Origin: Crenarchaeota archaeon SCGC AAA471-B05
GTDB taxonomy: Archaea; Thermoproteota; Thermoprotei; Gearchaeales; Gearchaeaceae
Length of the DNA: 21,780 nucleotides
NCBI GenBank assembly: GCA_000380705.1
Contig: AQYM01000013.1
Coordinates: 1-21,780 of the forward strand
Direction of reading: 5' to 3'
In this document: positions 7,482 through 15,197 of the stretch, piece after piece
How the letters are laid out: each line of letters begins with the position of its first letter
How positions within the stretch are numbered: the first letter of the stretch is position 1
Translations under genes and position numbers: made by a program
Notes under the pieces: model-generated
Told to the model about the DNA's origin: nothing
Databases searched by the model: none
What the model saw: the letters and a program-made list of their open reading frames with translations, nothing else

Positions 7482-9608
7482 ATGACATACTCTATTAAAA
7501 TAATATCTTTAAATGATAATATTCTAAAAATAATAATAAATGAAAAGAAAAGTTTATCTTTTGTAAAGGAAATTACGAAAAAAACAAATTTATGGAATTA
7601 TGAAATAAAAAATAATGAAATTATAATAAATTGGAATAAAAAATATAATATAAATTTCAAAATTTTTAATTTTAAAGATAATATAGAAATCTTTCAGGAA
7701 TTAGAAAATAATGATAGAATTTATGGGTTGGGTGAAAAATATGCAAGGTTGAATAGGAGATATAAAAGGTTTCATATGTGGAATGTAGACCAGCAACTTC
7801 ATTTGCCTTTAGGAGACCCGACGTATTTATCCATACCCTTTTATATTGTAGCCAATCCAAAGAAATTTTTTGGAGTTCTTATAGATTATGCAGGCTATAT
7901 TTATATCGATACAGGAGTAAAAAATTCTAAAGGAATATTTATTAAAATCAAATCAAATCAAGCTAAATTTTATTTGATTACAGGAAAAAATTTAAAGGAG
8001 ATTTTAAAGTATTATACCGAATTAACAGGTAAACCTTTTCTTCCACCAAAATGGGCTCTTGGTTATCATCAAAGTCGGTATAGTTATATGAGTCAAGATG
8101 AGGTTATTGAAGTAGCAAACGAATTTAGAAAAAGAAGAATTCCTTGCGATGCAATTTATTTAGATATACATTACATGAAGGATTTCATGAATTTTACATG
8201 GAATACTAAAAATTTTCCTAAACCTGAAGAAATGATAAAGAAATTGAAGGAATTAAAAATAAAACTTGTTACGATAGTTAATCCAGGAATAAAAGTTTCT
8301 GATGAATATGAGGTATTTAGGAAATTAAAAGAAATAGATGGTTTCATTAAAGATTCTAAAAACGAGCTATTTTTGGGTGTTGTTTGGCCAGGTATATGTG
8401 CATTTCCAGATTTTTTAAATGAAAATGTAAGGGAAGTATGGTCTAGCTTTATATCTGAATGGATTATTCAAGGAATAGATGGAATATGGCTTGATATGAA
8501 TGAACCTTCAATATTTTTAATATTAAGTAAGGATTTAGAAGAAAAAATTACAAGAATGTTAAAAGGTGAACTAAACCTAAATTACATTATTTCCAATTTT
8601 ACCACAAACATGATTAACAAAAATACTGGTTACGTGAAAATAAACGCTTTTCATAATTTTAAAGGAAATAAAATACATCATGATGAATTGCACAACGCTT
8701 ATTCTTTATTTCAAGTAATTTCTACTTATGAAGGTTTTATAAAGGCTAGACCTAACCAAAGACCTTTCATTTTATCAAGATCAGGTTTTATAGGAATTCA
8801 AAGTTTTGCAGCTTTATGGACTGGTGATAATCAGGCTGATTGGGCTCATCTAGAAATTAGCATTCCTCAACTGTTGAACTTAGGCTTATCATTCAATTGT
8901 CTATTTTGTCAAAATTGGAATCATAAAATATTAAACGAAGCTAGTTTGGTTCATGTAGATGAAATTGTAAACTTAACTTTAAAAAACGAAAGAATATCTT
9001 GTTGGTGTTGGTTTGGAGGAAGCGCTGAACCTCAATTGCCCTATGCTATAAATGCATCAAGAAAAATCCTTGAGTTAAAACCTTCTAAAAGAATAGTAAG
9101 GATATGTTTTGAATGGAATGGTGACGGAAATAAAGGATTGGTTAGAATTGCAGGTGAGTTGGCTTATATAAGCGGAGGAAACATAAAATTTGATTTAAAA
9201 GCATTCAATAATTCAATACATTTAGCTTTGACTGGAATGGATAATAAAAGAGTTTTAGAAAATTTTGAATTAATTTACAAAGAATTTTTTGAAAAAAGAA
9301 AAGGAATACCAGTACTGGGAGCTACAACTTTATTGGTTCCTCATTATATAGATGCTGAAGAGGTTGAGGAAATAGCAAAGTTCATATCTAGTTTAAGCGA
9401 AGAAATACCTTACAATCTTTTAATATTTCATCCTGATTTTATCATGAACGATGTCCCAGTAACACCTAAAAAACAAATTGAAGAATGCTATAATGTAGCA
9501 AAAAGATATCTTAAATTTGTAAATATAAGCAATATGCATTTAATAGGGTATCAGTATTCCTCTCTTTCATGGGGTCTAAAGGAAACACCTTCAAAAATTT
9601 CAATTTAA
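7482..9608 (+). CDS. Chimeric ORF: GH31 alpha-glucosidase N-terminal part fused in frame to radical SAM C-terminal part
   Basis: 708 codons in two unrelated halves. Residues 1-469 are glycoside hydrolase family 31 and resemble Sulfolobus MalA: ELTGKPFLPPKWALGY, the nucleophile motif DGIWLDMNEPS (Asp338) and the acid/base motif WTGDN (Asp449). In MalA the text continues LGLS-ISG-VPF...DIGGF; here LGLS is followed at residue 470 by FNCLFCQNWNH, which belongs to the radical SAM protein started at 566 (minus). The barrel end and C-terminal beta domains of the glucosidase (over 200 residues) are missing. The first Cys of the radical SAM CX3CX2C is replaced by Leu469. Neither half should work. The joint at 8888/8889 coincides with the edge of the 95-bp repeat, so it is most likely a chimera and not a natural fusion. 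Confidence 0.8.
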   Translation: MTYSIKIISLNDNILKIIINEKKSLSFVKEITKKTNLWNYEIKNNEIIINWNKKYNINFKIFNFKDNIEIFQELENNDRIYGLGEKYARLNRRYKRFHMWNVDQQLHLPLGDPTYLSIPFYIVANPKKFFGVLIDYAGYIYIDTGVKNSKGIFIKIKSNQAKFYLITGKNLKEILKYYTELTGKPFLPPKWALGYHQSRYSYMSQDEVIEVANEFRKRRIPCDAIYLDIHYMKDFMNFTWNTKNFPKPEEMIKKLKELKIKLVTIVNPGIKVSDEYEVFRKLKEIDGFIKDSKNELFLGVVWPGICAFPDFLNENVREVWSSFISEWIIQGIDGIWLDMNEPSIFLILSKDLEEKITRMLKGELNLNYIISNFTTNMINKNTGYVKINAFHNFKGNKIHHDELHNAYSLFQVISTYEGFIKARPNQRPFILSRSGFIGIQSFAALWTGDNQADWAHLEISIPQLLNLGLSFNCLFCQNWNHKILNEASLVHVDEIVNLTLKNERISCWCWFGGSAEPQLPYAINASRKILELKPSKRIVRICFEWNGDGNKGLVRIAGELAYISGGNIKFDLKAFNNSIHLALTGMDNKRVLENFELIYKEFFEKRKGIPVLGATTLLVPHYIDAEEVEEIAKFISSLSEEIPYNLLIFHPDFIMNDVPVTPKKQIEECYNVAKRYLKFVNISNMHLIGYQYSSLSWGLKETPSKISI
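8889..8983. repeat. Internal 95-bp copy matching the left end (inverted)
   Basis: Identical to the reverse complement of 1-95. The alpha-glucosidase reading ends exactly where the identity begins. The joint may use a short microhomology around TCATT, since a native glucosidase would likely read L-S-(I/F)-S-G here. Confidence 0.95.
8889..9608 (+). other. C-terminal part of the radical SAM protein (completes the gene at the left edge)
   Basis: From 8889 the ORF encodes radical SAM residues 158-396. It includes the second and third cluster Cys (C161, C164 in native numbering), a SAM-binding-type CWFGGSAEPQLPYAI segment (GGEP-like), ICFEWNG, IKFDLKAF and a C-terminal region ending at the TAA at 9608. 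Bases 8889-8983 are shared with the window's left end; 8984-9608 appear only here. It converges with the zinc-finger gene, overlapping by 4 nt. Confidence 0.85.
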
Positions 9609-9943
9609 ATCTTATACTTTTCTTTCAATGTTTGAATTTCTTCAGAAGTAAGCTTTTCGTTATTCATCAATTTTCTTATTATACTTATAAGAAATTCATA
9701 ATCATTATCGATTAATCCTTTTCCTTGACATTTATTGCATATTATCCAACCTGAACCAAGCTTTACTTCCTTCTTATTAACAGCCTTTAATAATGAAGGA
9801 ATTGTGTAAAATGAAGTTGTTCCTTCTCCTCCACAAGCTAGACACACATAATATGTATAATCCATTCTATCCATGTAATATCCCTTTCCTTCACAATTTT
9901 TACAAACAATCTTTCCAGAACCATTACATTGATCACAAACCAT
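9605..9943 (-). CDS. Small DnaJ-type (CxxCxGxG) zinc-finger protein
   Basis: 112 aa from ATG at 9943. Three or four CxxC[x]GxG knuckles are visible: CDQCNGSG, CKNCEGKG, CLACGGEG and CNKCQGKG, the pattern of the DnaJ cysteine-rich domain, which binds two Zn ions. The C-terminal 35 residues are charged and helical (LMNNEKLTSEEIQTLKEKYKI). There is no J-domain, so it is a stand-alone zinc-finger protein; such proteins may assist protein folding or thiol chemistry, but the role is unknown. An upstream in-frame ATG at 10036 would add 31 hydrophobic, non-conserved residues that overlap the urocanase remnant and lie upstream of the TATA box. The start at 9943 is therefore preferred. Confidence 0.75.
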   Translation of the reverse strand: MVCDQCNGSGKIVCKNCEGKGYYMDRMDYTYYVCLACGGEGTTSFYTIPSLLKAVNKKEVKLGSGWIICNKCQGKGLIDNDYEFLISIIRKLMNNEKLTSEEIQTLKEKYKI

Positions 9944-9967
9944 CTCTAAACTTAAATAAAAGAAAAT

Positions 9968-9984
9968 TATTATAAATTTATATA
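9968..9984 (-). promoter_or_regulatory. TATA-like element of the zinc-finger gene
   Basis: On the minus strand ATATATAAATTTATAAT lies about 25-40 nt before ATG 9943, consistent with a leaderless or very short leader. It overlaps the beginning of the urocanase remnant on the other strand. Confidence 0.45.
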
Positions 9985-10289
9985 TCCTGAAACAAAAGCT
10001 ATTAAAGTTATAAAGGATATGATCTTCATACTTCAAATTGAAGGAACTTTAAGAATGTTGTTTAACGATTTGGATGAAAGTGTAGCTAAAGATCCTAAAA
10101 ATTTAATAGTTTATGGAGGCGGTTGAAAAAGTGGCTAGAAGATGGGAAGATTTTGAAATAATAGTCGAGTCCTTGTTAAACTTGGAAGAGGATGAAACTC
10201 TTTTGATTCAAAGTGAAAGAGCGGTTGGAATATTTAAGATATATAAAAATACACATAGATTAATTTTAGCTAATGCTTTAATTGTTTAG
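9983..10289 (+). pseudogene. hutU: Decayed urocanase N-terminal fragment
   Basis: Translating from TAT at 9983 gives a sequence aligning to urocanase residues about 21-70: IEGTLRMLFNDLDESVAKDP, then NLIVYGGG and a stop (TGA 10124-10126). After a 1-nt frameshift it resumes as RWEDFEIIVESLLNLEEDET, LLIQSERAVGIF and NALIV, then TAG at 10287-10289. Compare the intact gene: VEGALRMLFNVLDASVAKDP and SWEDFEIIVEALLNLEEDET. There is also a small deletion near the start. It lacks the initiation region and about 450 C-terminal residues, so it is a dead paralogue. It sits directly upstream of the trkA promoter, about 2.7 kb from the live urocanase N-terminus. Confidence 0.85.
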
Positions 10290-10296
10290 TATTAAA

Positions 10297-10308
10297 ATTT
10301 TTAAATAA
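10297..10308 (+). promoter_or_regulatory. TATA-like element of trkA-trkH
   Basis: ATTTTTAAATAA is centred about 28 nt before ATG 10331, just after the urocanase remnant ends. No Shine-Dalgarno site precedes the ATG, consistent with leaderless translation of trkA. Confidence 0.45.
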
Positions 10309-10330
10309 TAAATAATTAATTAATTAGCTA

Positions 10331-10969
10331 ATGATAATAATAGTAGGAGGAGGTAAAGTAGGAAGAAAATTAGCCTCATTGTTAATAAAAGAAAATCATG
10401 AAGTTGTAATAATAGAAAAGAATGAAGGAGTAGCTGAGGAATTATCTAAAGAATTAAATGCTGCTATAATTCATGGAGATGCTACTTCTGAAAGAATATT
10501 ATTAGAAGCAGGAATTAAAGAAGCTGATAGTATAATTATTACAACCGGCAGTGATGAGACAAATCTTTTGATTTCTTTAAAGGCTAAAAAGTTAGGAGCA
10601 AAAAGAATAATAGCCAGAGTTTCAAAACCAGAAAACTATAGTTGTTTTAGAGATTATGGAATTGAAGCCGTTGATGTTACTACTAATATTGTTCTTTCGT
10701 TGCATGAATTAACGAGATTATTAAATGGTGATATCTTGCTTTCATTAGCAAATGGAAAAGGATATATAGTAAAAATTATCATCAACGAGAACTCAAATGC
10801 TGTTGGAAGAAGAATAGGAGAGTTAGATTACGGAAAAAACATAATTTGTATAGAAAGAAACGAAGAACTTATAAACGTTAATGAAGATACTTTTTTAATG
10901 CCATATGATGTGGTTATTGCGTATGTAAGGTCTGAAGAATTGAAAAATATATTTAATGAATTAAGTTAA
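10331..10969 (+). CDS. trkA: Trk potassium uptake regulatory subunit TrkA (RCK)
   Basis: 212 aa with an N-terminal Rossmann TrkA_N (RCK) domain. The nucleotide-binding motif is VGGGKVGRKLA (family GxGxxG), with acidic E34-type end of strand 2 in VVIIEKN, HGDATSERILLEAGI (family GDAtdpxxLxxAGi) and the following ADSIIITTGSDETNLL. Residues about 137-212 form a TrkA_C domain. It binds NAD(H)/ATP-type ligands on the cytoplasmic face and gates the TrkH channel. It is 7 nt upstream of trkH, in one operon. Single-RCK length is normal for archaeal TrkA. Confidence 0.92.
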   Translation: MIIIVGGGKVGRKLASLLIKENHEVVIIEKNEGVAEELSKELNAAIIHGDATSERILLEAGIKEADSIIITTGSDETNLLISLKAKKLGAKRIIARVSKPENYSCFRDYGIEAVDVTTNIVLSLHELTRLLNGDILLSLANGKGYIVKIIINENSNAVGRRIGELDYGKNIICIERNEELINVNEDTFLMPYDVVIAYVRSEELKNIFNELS

Positions 10970-10976
10970 TAACTTA

Positions 10977-12416
10977 ATGAAATTAGAGGCATCTTTTCAT
11001 TATTTAGGAATATTACTACAATTTAACGGAATCATTTTAATTTTTCCTACTGTAGTTGCTTTAATATATAATGAAGAATTCGGAGCATTTTCCTTAACCG
11101 CTTTAATTTCTTTAATATTAGGTTTTTTATTTAGCAATTTTTTTAAAAGAAAAGAATTGGATAATATTTCAGCTTATTTCTTAGTTTTTTTAGCTTTTAT
11201 TTTCTTATCATTACTAGGCTTAATTCCATATTTAATGTTAAATGTATTTGATAAAGATATTGTTCTTAGTAGCTTCTTTGAATCCGTCTCAGGATATACC
11301 ACAACTGGTTTAACTTTAATAAACGATGTTGAATCTTTACCTAAATCTCTAATATTTTATCGCAGTATTATCCAATGGATAGGAGGAATAAGTATAATAT
11401 TTCTTTTTTTAGTTTTCATTAGTACTGCTAAAGAGGCTAGAATATTAATGGAAATAAGCGGTTTTGAACAAATAGGTTTCTCTCCTAAAGAAACATTTTT
11501 AACTGTTATGCGCCTCTATATTTTTTACACTTTAATTTTTATATTTTTACTATATCTAACAGGTATAGATATTTTTATAACAATAAATTTGGTATTTGCA
11601 GGAATCTCAACTGGGGGTTTTGTTCCTTTAAACGATTTAAGCTCCGGAATAAATCTTCCAGCAAAAATTATAATAATGTTTATGATGTTTATTGGTTCAA
11701 TAAGCTTTTTTATTCATTATAGATTTTGGAGAAAAGAAACTTTTAAGTTTAAAAAAATTAGAGAAATTAAAAGAATTTTAAATTATGAATTTATTGGATA
11801 TATTTATTGGATATTTTTAATATTTTCACTTACAATTATTCTTTCTTTAATATTAAAGTTAGACGTTGTTAAAAATTTATTTAATATATTAAGCGCTATT
11901 ACTACAACTGGATATTTCTTAGGCAATATTAAAGACATAAGTGGAATGATCATACCTTTATTATTGATAATGTTTATAGGCGGATGTTATTTTTCAACAT
12001 CAAGCGGAATAAAATTCTTAAGATTTATCATTTTATTGGTATTCTTTCCTTGGATAATTAAGAGACATCTTATGCCAGTAAGAATTGTATTACCAATAAA
12101 ACTACGAGATAAAATATTAAATGAAAGAGACTTTATTTTTGCTTCCTTTTTAGTTTTATTTGGAATTACTTCTATATTTTTTTTCTCCATAATTTTTTCG
12201 ACATGTTATAAAATTCCTTATGATTATGCCGTATTTGAAATAACTTCCGCTTTTACAAATACAGGCCTTAGTTCAGGTATTACAAATGTTGATTTGCCAT
12301 CTGTTCTGAAATTGATTCTAATTTTTCAAATGATAATAGGAAGAATTGAAGTAATGCCCTTTTTAGTTGTTGTTTTTGAAATTTATAGATGGATAACTTC
12401 AAAAGGAAGATATTAA
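10977..12416 (+). CDS. trkH: Trk/Ktr-type potassium uptake channel subunit TrkH
   Basis: 479 aa membrane protein with the four pore-loop repeats of the SKT superfamily. Filter regions are SVSGYTTTGLTLI, VFAGISTGGFVPL, LSAITTTGYFLGN and ITSAFTNTGLSSG, each with the selectivity Gly. IYRSIIQWIGGISIIFL is the classic TrkH W-I-G-G helix. It mediates K+ (possibly with Na+ or H+) uptake, controlled by TrkA encoded 7 nt upstream. About 8-10 hydrophobic segments are present, full length for the family. Confidence 0.92.
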   Translation: MKLEASFHYLGILLQFNGIILIFPTVVALIYNEEFGAFSLTALISLILGFLFSNFFKRKELDNISAYFLVFLAFIFLSLLGLIPYLMLNVFDKDIVLSSFFESVSGYTTTGLTLINDVESLPKSLIFYRSIIQWIGGISIIFLFLVFISTAKEARILMEISGFEQIGFSPKETFLTVMRLYIFYTLIFIFLLYLTGIDIFITINLVFAGISTGGFVPLNDLSSGINLPAKIIIMFMMFIGSISFFIHYRFWRKETFKFKKIREIKRILNYEFIGYIYWIFLIFSLTIILSLILKLDVVKNLFNILSAITTTGYFLGNIKDISGMIIPLLLIMFIGGCYFSTSSGIKFLRFIILLVFFPWIIKRHLMPVRIVLPIKLRDKILNERDFIFASFLVLFGITSIFFFSIIFSTCYKIPYDYAVFEITSAFTNTGLSSGITNVDLPSVLKLILIFQMIIGRIEVMPFLVVVFEIYRWITSKGRY

Positions 12417-12597
12417 TTTAAACAAACATGTCAATAATATTTCTAGATTTCCAAATTTGATTTAAATCTTGAAAACAAAGGTTAAAAAGGATTGAAAAAT
12501 TTGATGGAAAAATGTTAAGAATATCAGAATATGAATCAAAAAATCATTTAAAAAACTTATCAATTTTTTATAATTTTATGAATATTCTTATATCAAC

Positions 12598-12849
12598 ATG
12601 GAATTTTATTTAAAATATTTTATTGATGGAGAATTCTTAGATTCTTTGGACAGAAAGAGGTTTGAATTGATGAAGCTAATAATTTTGTAAACTATGTAAT
12701 AAGAATATCTATTGGTGTAGCAGGTTTAATAAACACCTTAGAAATACTCCTTTGACGCTTGAAACATGGAAGATTGCCCTTGTTTAGCTACTGGAGATAC
12801 TTATTGGATTTTTAAATTATCTTCTAAAGTATTAAGTTCTTGTTATTGA
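12598..12849 (+). pseudogene. Decayed aldehyde dehydrogenase remnant
   Basis: From ATG 12598 the first frame reads KYFIDGEFLDSLDRKRFE, an ALDH N-terminus. After an internal deletion and frame change comes EANNFVNY...ISIGVAGLIN (ALDH: REPIGVAGLITPWN). In a third frame follow TPLTLETWKIA and CLATGDTYWIFKLSSKV (ALDH: PWNxPLxxxTWKIAPALATGNTVVFKPS). The pieces are in correct order within 250 bp, spread over shifted frames, and end at TGA 12847-12849. The catalytic Cys/Glu part is absent. The PWNTPLxLETWKIAP-like wording is closest in style to semialdehyde dehydrogenases of the HpaE/XylG type, but this is only an impression. A TATA-like run lies about 28 nt before the ATG. Confidence 0.75.
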
Positions 12850-12925
12850 TAAGCCAAGCACGTATCTCTATGCATTTATTCGTAAAGAAAACTTTTCGTG
12901 TATTTTAAAAGTAGAAAAAAGTAAA

Positions 12926-12936
12926 AATTTAAATAA
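12926..12936 (+). promoter_or_regulatory. TATA-like element of the urocanase gene
   Basis: AATTTAAATAA is centred about 26 nt before ATG 12957, which has no Shine-Dalgarno site. This should be the promoter of the intact hutU operon if the native joint is to 21685-20224. Confidence 0.5.
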
Positions 12937-12956
12937 AATTATAACTATTAAAGATT

Positions 12957-13235
12957 ATGGCTAAGTATGAATTAAAAAAACGTTATAATTTATTAGATTT
13001 AATAAATGAAGGTTACTATGATCCAATTGCTAGAACTGTAAAAATTATAACAGGACATGAACTTCATACTATTAATTGGCAAGTTGAAGGAGCTTTGAGA
13101 ATGCTTTTCAACGTTTTAGATGCAAGCGTAGCTAAAGATCCAAAGAATTTAATAGTTTATGGTGGTACAGGTAAAGCGGCTAGAAGTTGGGAAGACTTTG
13201 AAATAATCGTAGAAGCTTTATTAAAACTTGGTTAA
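12957..13235 (+). CDS. hutU: Urocanase N-terminal part (truncated at a chimeric joint)
   Basis: 92 codons. Residues 1-90 are the canonical urocanase N-terminus: ARTVKIITGHELHTINWQVE, ALRMLFN and AKDPKNLIVYGGTGKAARSW. The last two codons and the stop come from the following ABC gene after the joint at 13225/13226. Bases 13131-13225 are identical to the reverse complement of the right end, where the same reading continues NLEEDETLLIQSGRAVG. Reconnecting residues 1-58 encoded here with the C-terminal part gives a full urocanase of about 576 aa. On its own this fragment has neither the NAD site nor the catalytic Cys, so it cannot be active. Confidence 0.88.
   Translation: MAKYELKKRYNLLDLINEGYYDPIARTVKIITGHELHTINWQVEGALRMLFNVLDASVAKDPKNLIVYGGTGKAARSWEDFEIIVEALLKLG
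13131..13225. repeat. Internal 95-bp copy matching the right end (inverted)
   Basis: Identical to the reverse complement of 21686-21780. The next base differs (A at 13226 versus C in the intact gene). Short A-rich microhomology (TTAAA, and ACTTGG just beyond) surrounds the joint. Confidence 0.95.
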
Positions 13236-13932
13236 AAGATACGGTTATTTTGAGGCTTTGAAAGGTATAAATCTTAACATAGATGAAAAAGAAATTTTCG
13301 CTTTAGTAGGTCCAAACGGTGCAGGAAAAACTACAACTTTTAAAATAATTTCAACTTTACTTCTTCCTACAATGGGTCAAGTTAAAGTTTTTGGTTATGA
13401 TACAGTTAATGAATCTGATAAAGTAAGAAAAATAATTTCCTATTTACCTGAAGAGGTTGGAGTATACAAAAATATTACTGGCTATGAATATCTGGACTTA
13501 ATAGCTTCCATATATTTTGGTAATTCAAGTGAATATTCCAAAGCTTTGGAACTGGGAATAGAAGTTGCTAATCTAGGAAGCAGAATTTACGATAAAATGA
13601 AAAATTATAGTAAAGGAATGAAGAAAAGAATACAGTTAGCTAGGGTATTGATGACAAAACCAAAACTTGCAATTCTTGATGAGCCTACAACAGGGCTGGA
13701 TTTTGAATATTCTTACGAAATAAGGAAAATTATTCTAGAATATAACAAAAAATTTAACATTACTTTTTTAGTATCAAGTCATAATCTTCAAGAAGTGGAA
13801 ACAATAAGTTCAAAAATAGCAATAATCAAAGGTGGATTAATAATGGAATATGGTAGTATAGATGATTTACTGGAGAAATATCAGGTAAAAAATATTGAAG
13901 AATTATATATTAAAATAATTAAAGGATCATGA
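13228..13932 (+). CDS. ABC-type exporter ATPase, 5' end cut at the chimeric joint
   Basis: 234 codons if TTG at 13228 is used. Walker A is GPNGAGKTT, with SYLPEEVGVYKNITGYEYLD after it, signature YSKGMKKRIQLAR, Walker B LAILDEPTTGLD and switch His in SSHNLQEVE. This is a typical antibiotic/Na+-export type ABC-2 ATPase (NatA/CcmA-like). Family members start M-I-x-V-x-NLVKRYGxxxALKGI; here the frame opens only at AAC-TTG (N-L) directly after the joint, with a stop codon (13222-13224) just before. The first roughly 6-8 residues are therefore missing. TTG is not a trusted start. The gene is followed by its permease with an ATGA overlap. Confidence 0.85.
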   Translation: MVKRYGYFEALKGINLNIDEKEIFALVGPNGAGKTTTFKIISTLLLPTMGQVKVFGYDTVNESDKVRKIISYLPEEVGVYKNITGYEYLDLIASIYFGNSSEYSKALELGIEVANLGSRIYDKMKNYSKGMKKRIQLARVLMTKPKLAILDEPTTGLDFEYSYEIRKIILEYNKKFNITFLVSSHNLQEVETISSKIAIIKGGLIMEYGSIDDLLEKYQVKNIEELYIKIIKGS

Positions 13933-15197
13933 GAAAATTAATAAAAAAGGAGATTTTGGATCTGATAAGAGATCCTAGGATCATTCTTCCATTCATATTT
14001 GCGCCTATAATTTTTTTAGTATTAGGAGGAATTGCTTCACAATCAGTACAAAGTACTGTAAGTGAAATTGTTGAACCTAGTTTGATAAAGGTTAACATAA
14101 TTTACGAGGAAAAAATTCCTCAAGATTTTATTAACTATTTACAAAACGTCTCTGAAAAGGAAAAAGTCATAATATACTTTACTCAAAAGGAAAAAGACAT
14201 AAGCAATATTCTTAAAGAAACTGATTATGATGTTTACATTTTAATACCCAAAGGGTTTTTCGAAAAAATTGAAAGAAAGGAAACGGGAGAAATTTATACG
14301 TTTAGTAAAACAACAGAGTTCCGTTTAGGAAGTATAACTGGAATTAAAGAAATTAGAGTTGTAAGGATTATTGAAAATTATATAAAGGAAAAGTACATTA
14401 ATTCAACTGAAATTTTAAACTTTATATCTAGACCTTTAAACTATTACAGTTTAGTTTACTTACCTTCAAAAAATTTACTAGTCTCTTCACAATCTTTATC
14501 TTCGCTTTTCTTTGGGATATTCATAGCTTCGATAATAATACTTTCCCTAGGGGCTATAATAATGCAAATTTCTTCAACTTCAACAGCTATAGAAAACGAA
14601 TACAAAACCTTGGAAATACTTCTTCTTTTACCAATTTCTAGATTCAAAATATTTCTAGCCAAACTTATCGGTACATTTATAGTTTCAATGATCGGTTTAT
14701 CTTTATTTTTAATAGGATTTGTTTTTTATCTATACCTGCTTTTCTTTTCCGTTACCCAACCTACTCAAAATTTACCTTTCATATCTATAGCTATTGATCC
14801 CTTTAGTCTTGCTCTTTTAATTGCAAGCTTCGTAATAAGTTTACTTTTTATGGCTTCTTTGGGAGTAATAATAGGAGCGTTAAGTAATGATGTTAGGCTA
14901 GCGAATACTTTAATAGGACCAGTTTTTATTTTATTATTTTTCCCAGCATTTTACATTATTATTTTAACTCCTTCAAGTCCAATAAAAGATATATTGATGA
15001 GCATTCCTTTTTTACAAACTTTAATTTTTTCAAAGGAAATTCTTTTAACAAACTTCAAAATAACCCACTTGATATACTTAATAAATTCTTTATTAATTAT
15101 CTTGGTGTTAATATATATAATAGGAAGAATTTTCTCTTTAGAAACCTTATTGAATTTACAAAATAAAATATCTAGAAGATTTAAGAAAAGAATTTAG
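13929..15197 (+). CDS. ABC-2 type exporter permease
   Basis: 422 aa. One N-terminal membrane segment (about 18-40, RIILPFIFAPIIFLVLGGI) follows the cytoplasmic MRKLIKKEILDLIRDPR motif typical of ABC-2/NatB permeases. A large extracytoplasmic domain (about 45-185) comes next, then five or six membrane segments, including the family phrase IENEYKTLEILLLLPISRFKIFLAKLIG. ATG overlaps the ATPase stop (ATGA), so the two form one exporter. The substrate is unknown. Its 3' end overlaps the convergent TYW1 gene by 4 nt. Confidence 0.85.
   Translation: MRKLIKKEILDLIRDPRIILPFIFAPIIFLVLGGIASQSVQSTVSEIVEPSLIKVNIIYEEKIPQDFINYLQNVSEKEKVIIYFTQKEKDISNILKETDYDVYILIPKGFFEKIERKETGEIYTFSKTTEFRLGSITGIKEIRVVRIIENYIKEKYINSTEILNFISRPLNYYSLVYLPSKNLLVSSQSLSSLFFGIFIASIIILSLGAIIMQISSTSTAIENEYKTLEILLLLPISRFKIFLAKLIGTFIVSMIGLSLFLIGFVFYLYLLFFSVTQPTQNLPFISIAIDPFSLALLIASFVISLLFMASLGVIIGALSNDVRLANTLIGPVFILLFFPAFYIIILTPSSPIKDILMSIPFLQTLIFSKEILLTNFKITHLIYLINSLLIILVLIYIIGRIFSLETLLNLQNKISRRFKKRI

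Larger units (their letters stand above)
12417..12956. other. Gene-poor gap containing an aldehyde dehydrogenase remnant
   Basis: 540 bp between trkH and the urocanase N-terminus. 12417-12597 shows no coding remnant or RNA gene, only an AT-rich stretch ending in a TATA-like run (about 12562-12575) before the remnant's ATG. 12598-12849 is the ALDH remnant listed separately. 12850-12925 has nothing recognisable, followed by the urocanase TATA box. Confidence 0.6.

Noticed and set aside
7482..9608. A genuine new bifunctional glucosidase-radical SAM enzyme
   Set aside because: The joint falls exactly at the edge of a 95-bp terminal repeat, both halves lose essential parts, and the intact radical SAM start lies at the left edge.
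9944..10036. Upstream start at 10036 for the zinc-finger protein
   Set aside because: The extra 31 residues are hydrophobic and unrelated to the fold, overlap the urocanase remnant on the other strand, and lie upstream of the TATA-like element that fits ATG 9943.
8889..13225. A programmed invertible switch or 26-kb plasmid with large inverted repeats
   Set aside because: No recombinase, integrase or replication gene is in the window, the repeats are only 95 bp visible and of equal length, and the block carries chromosomal-type genes (trkA-trkH, with TYW1 nearby). Kept only as an alternative pending read evidence.
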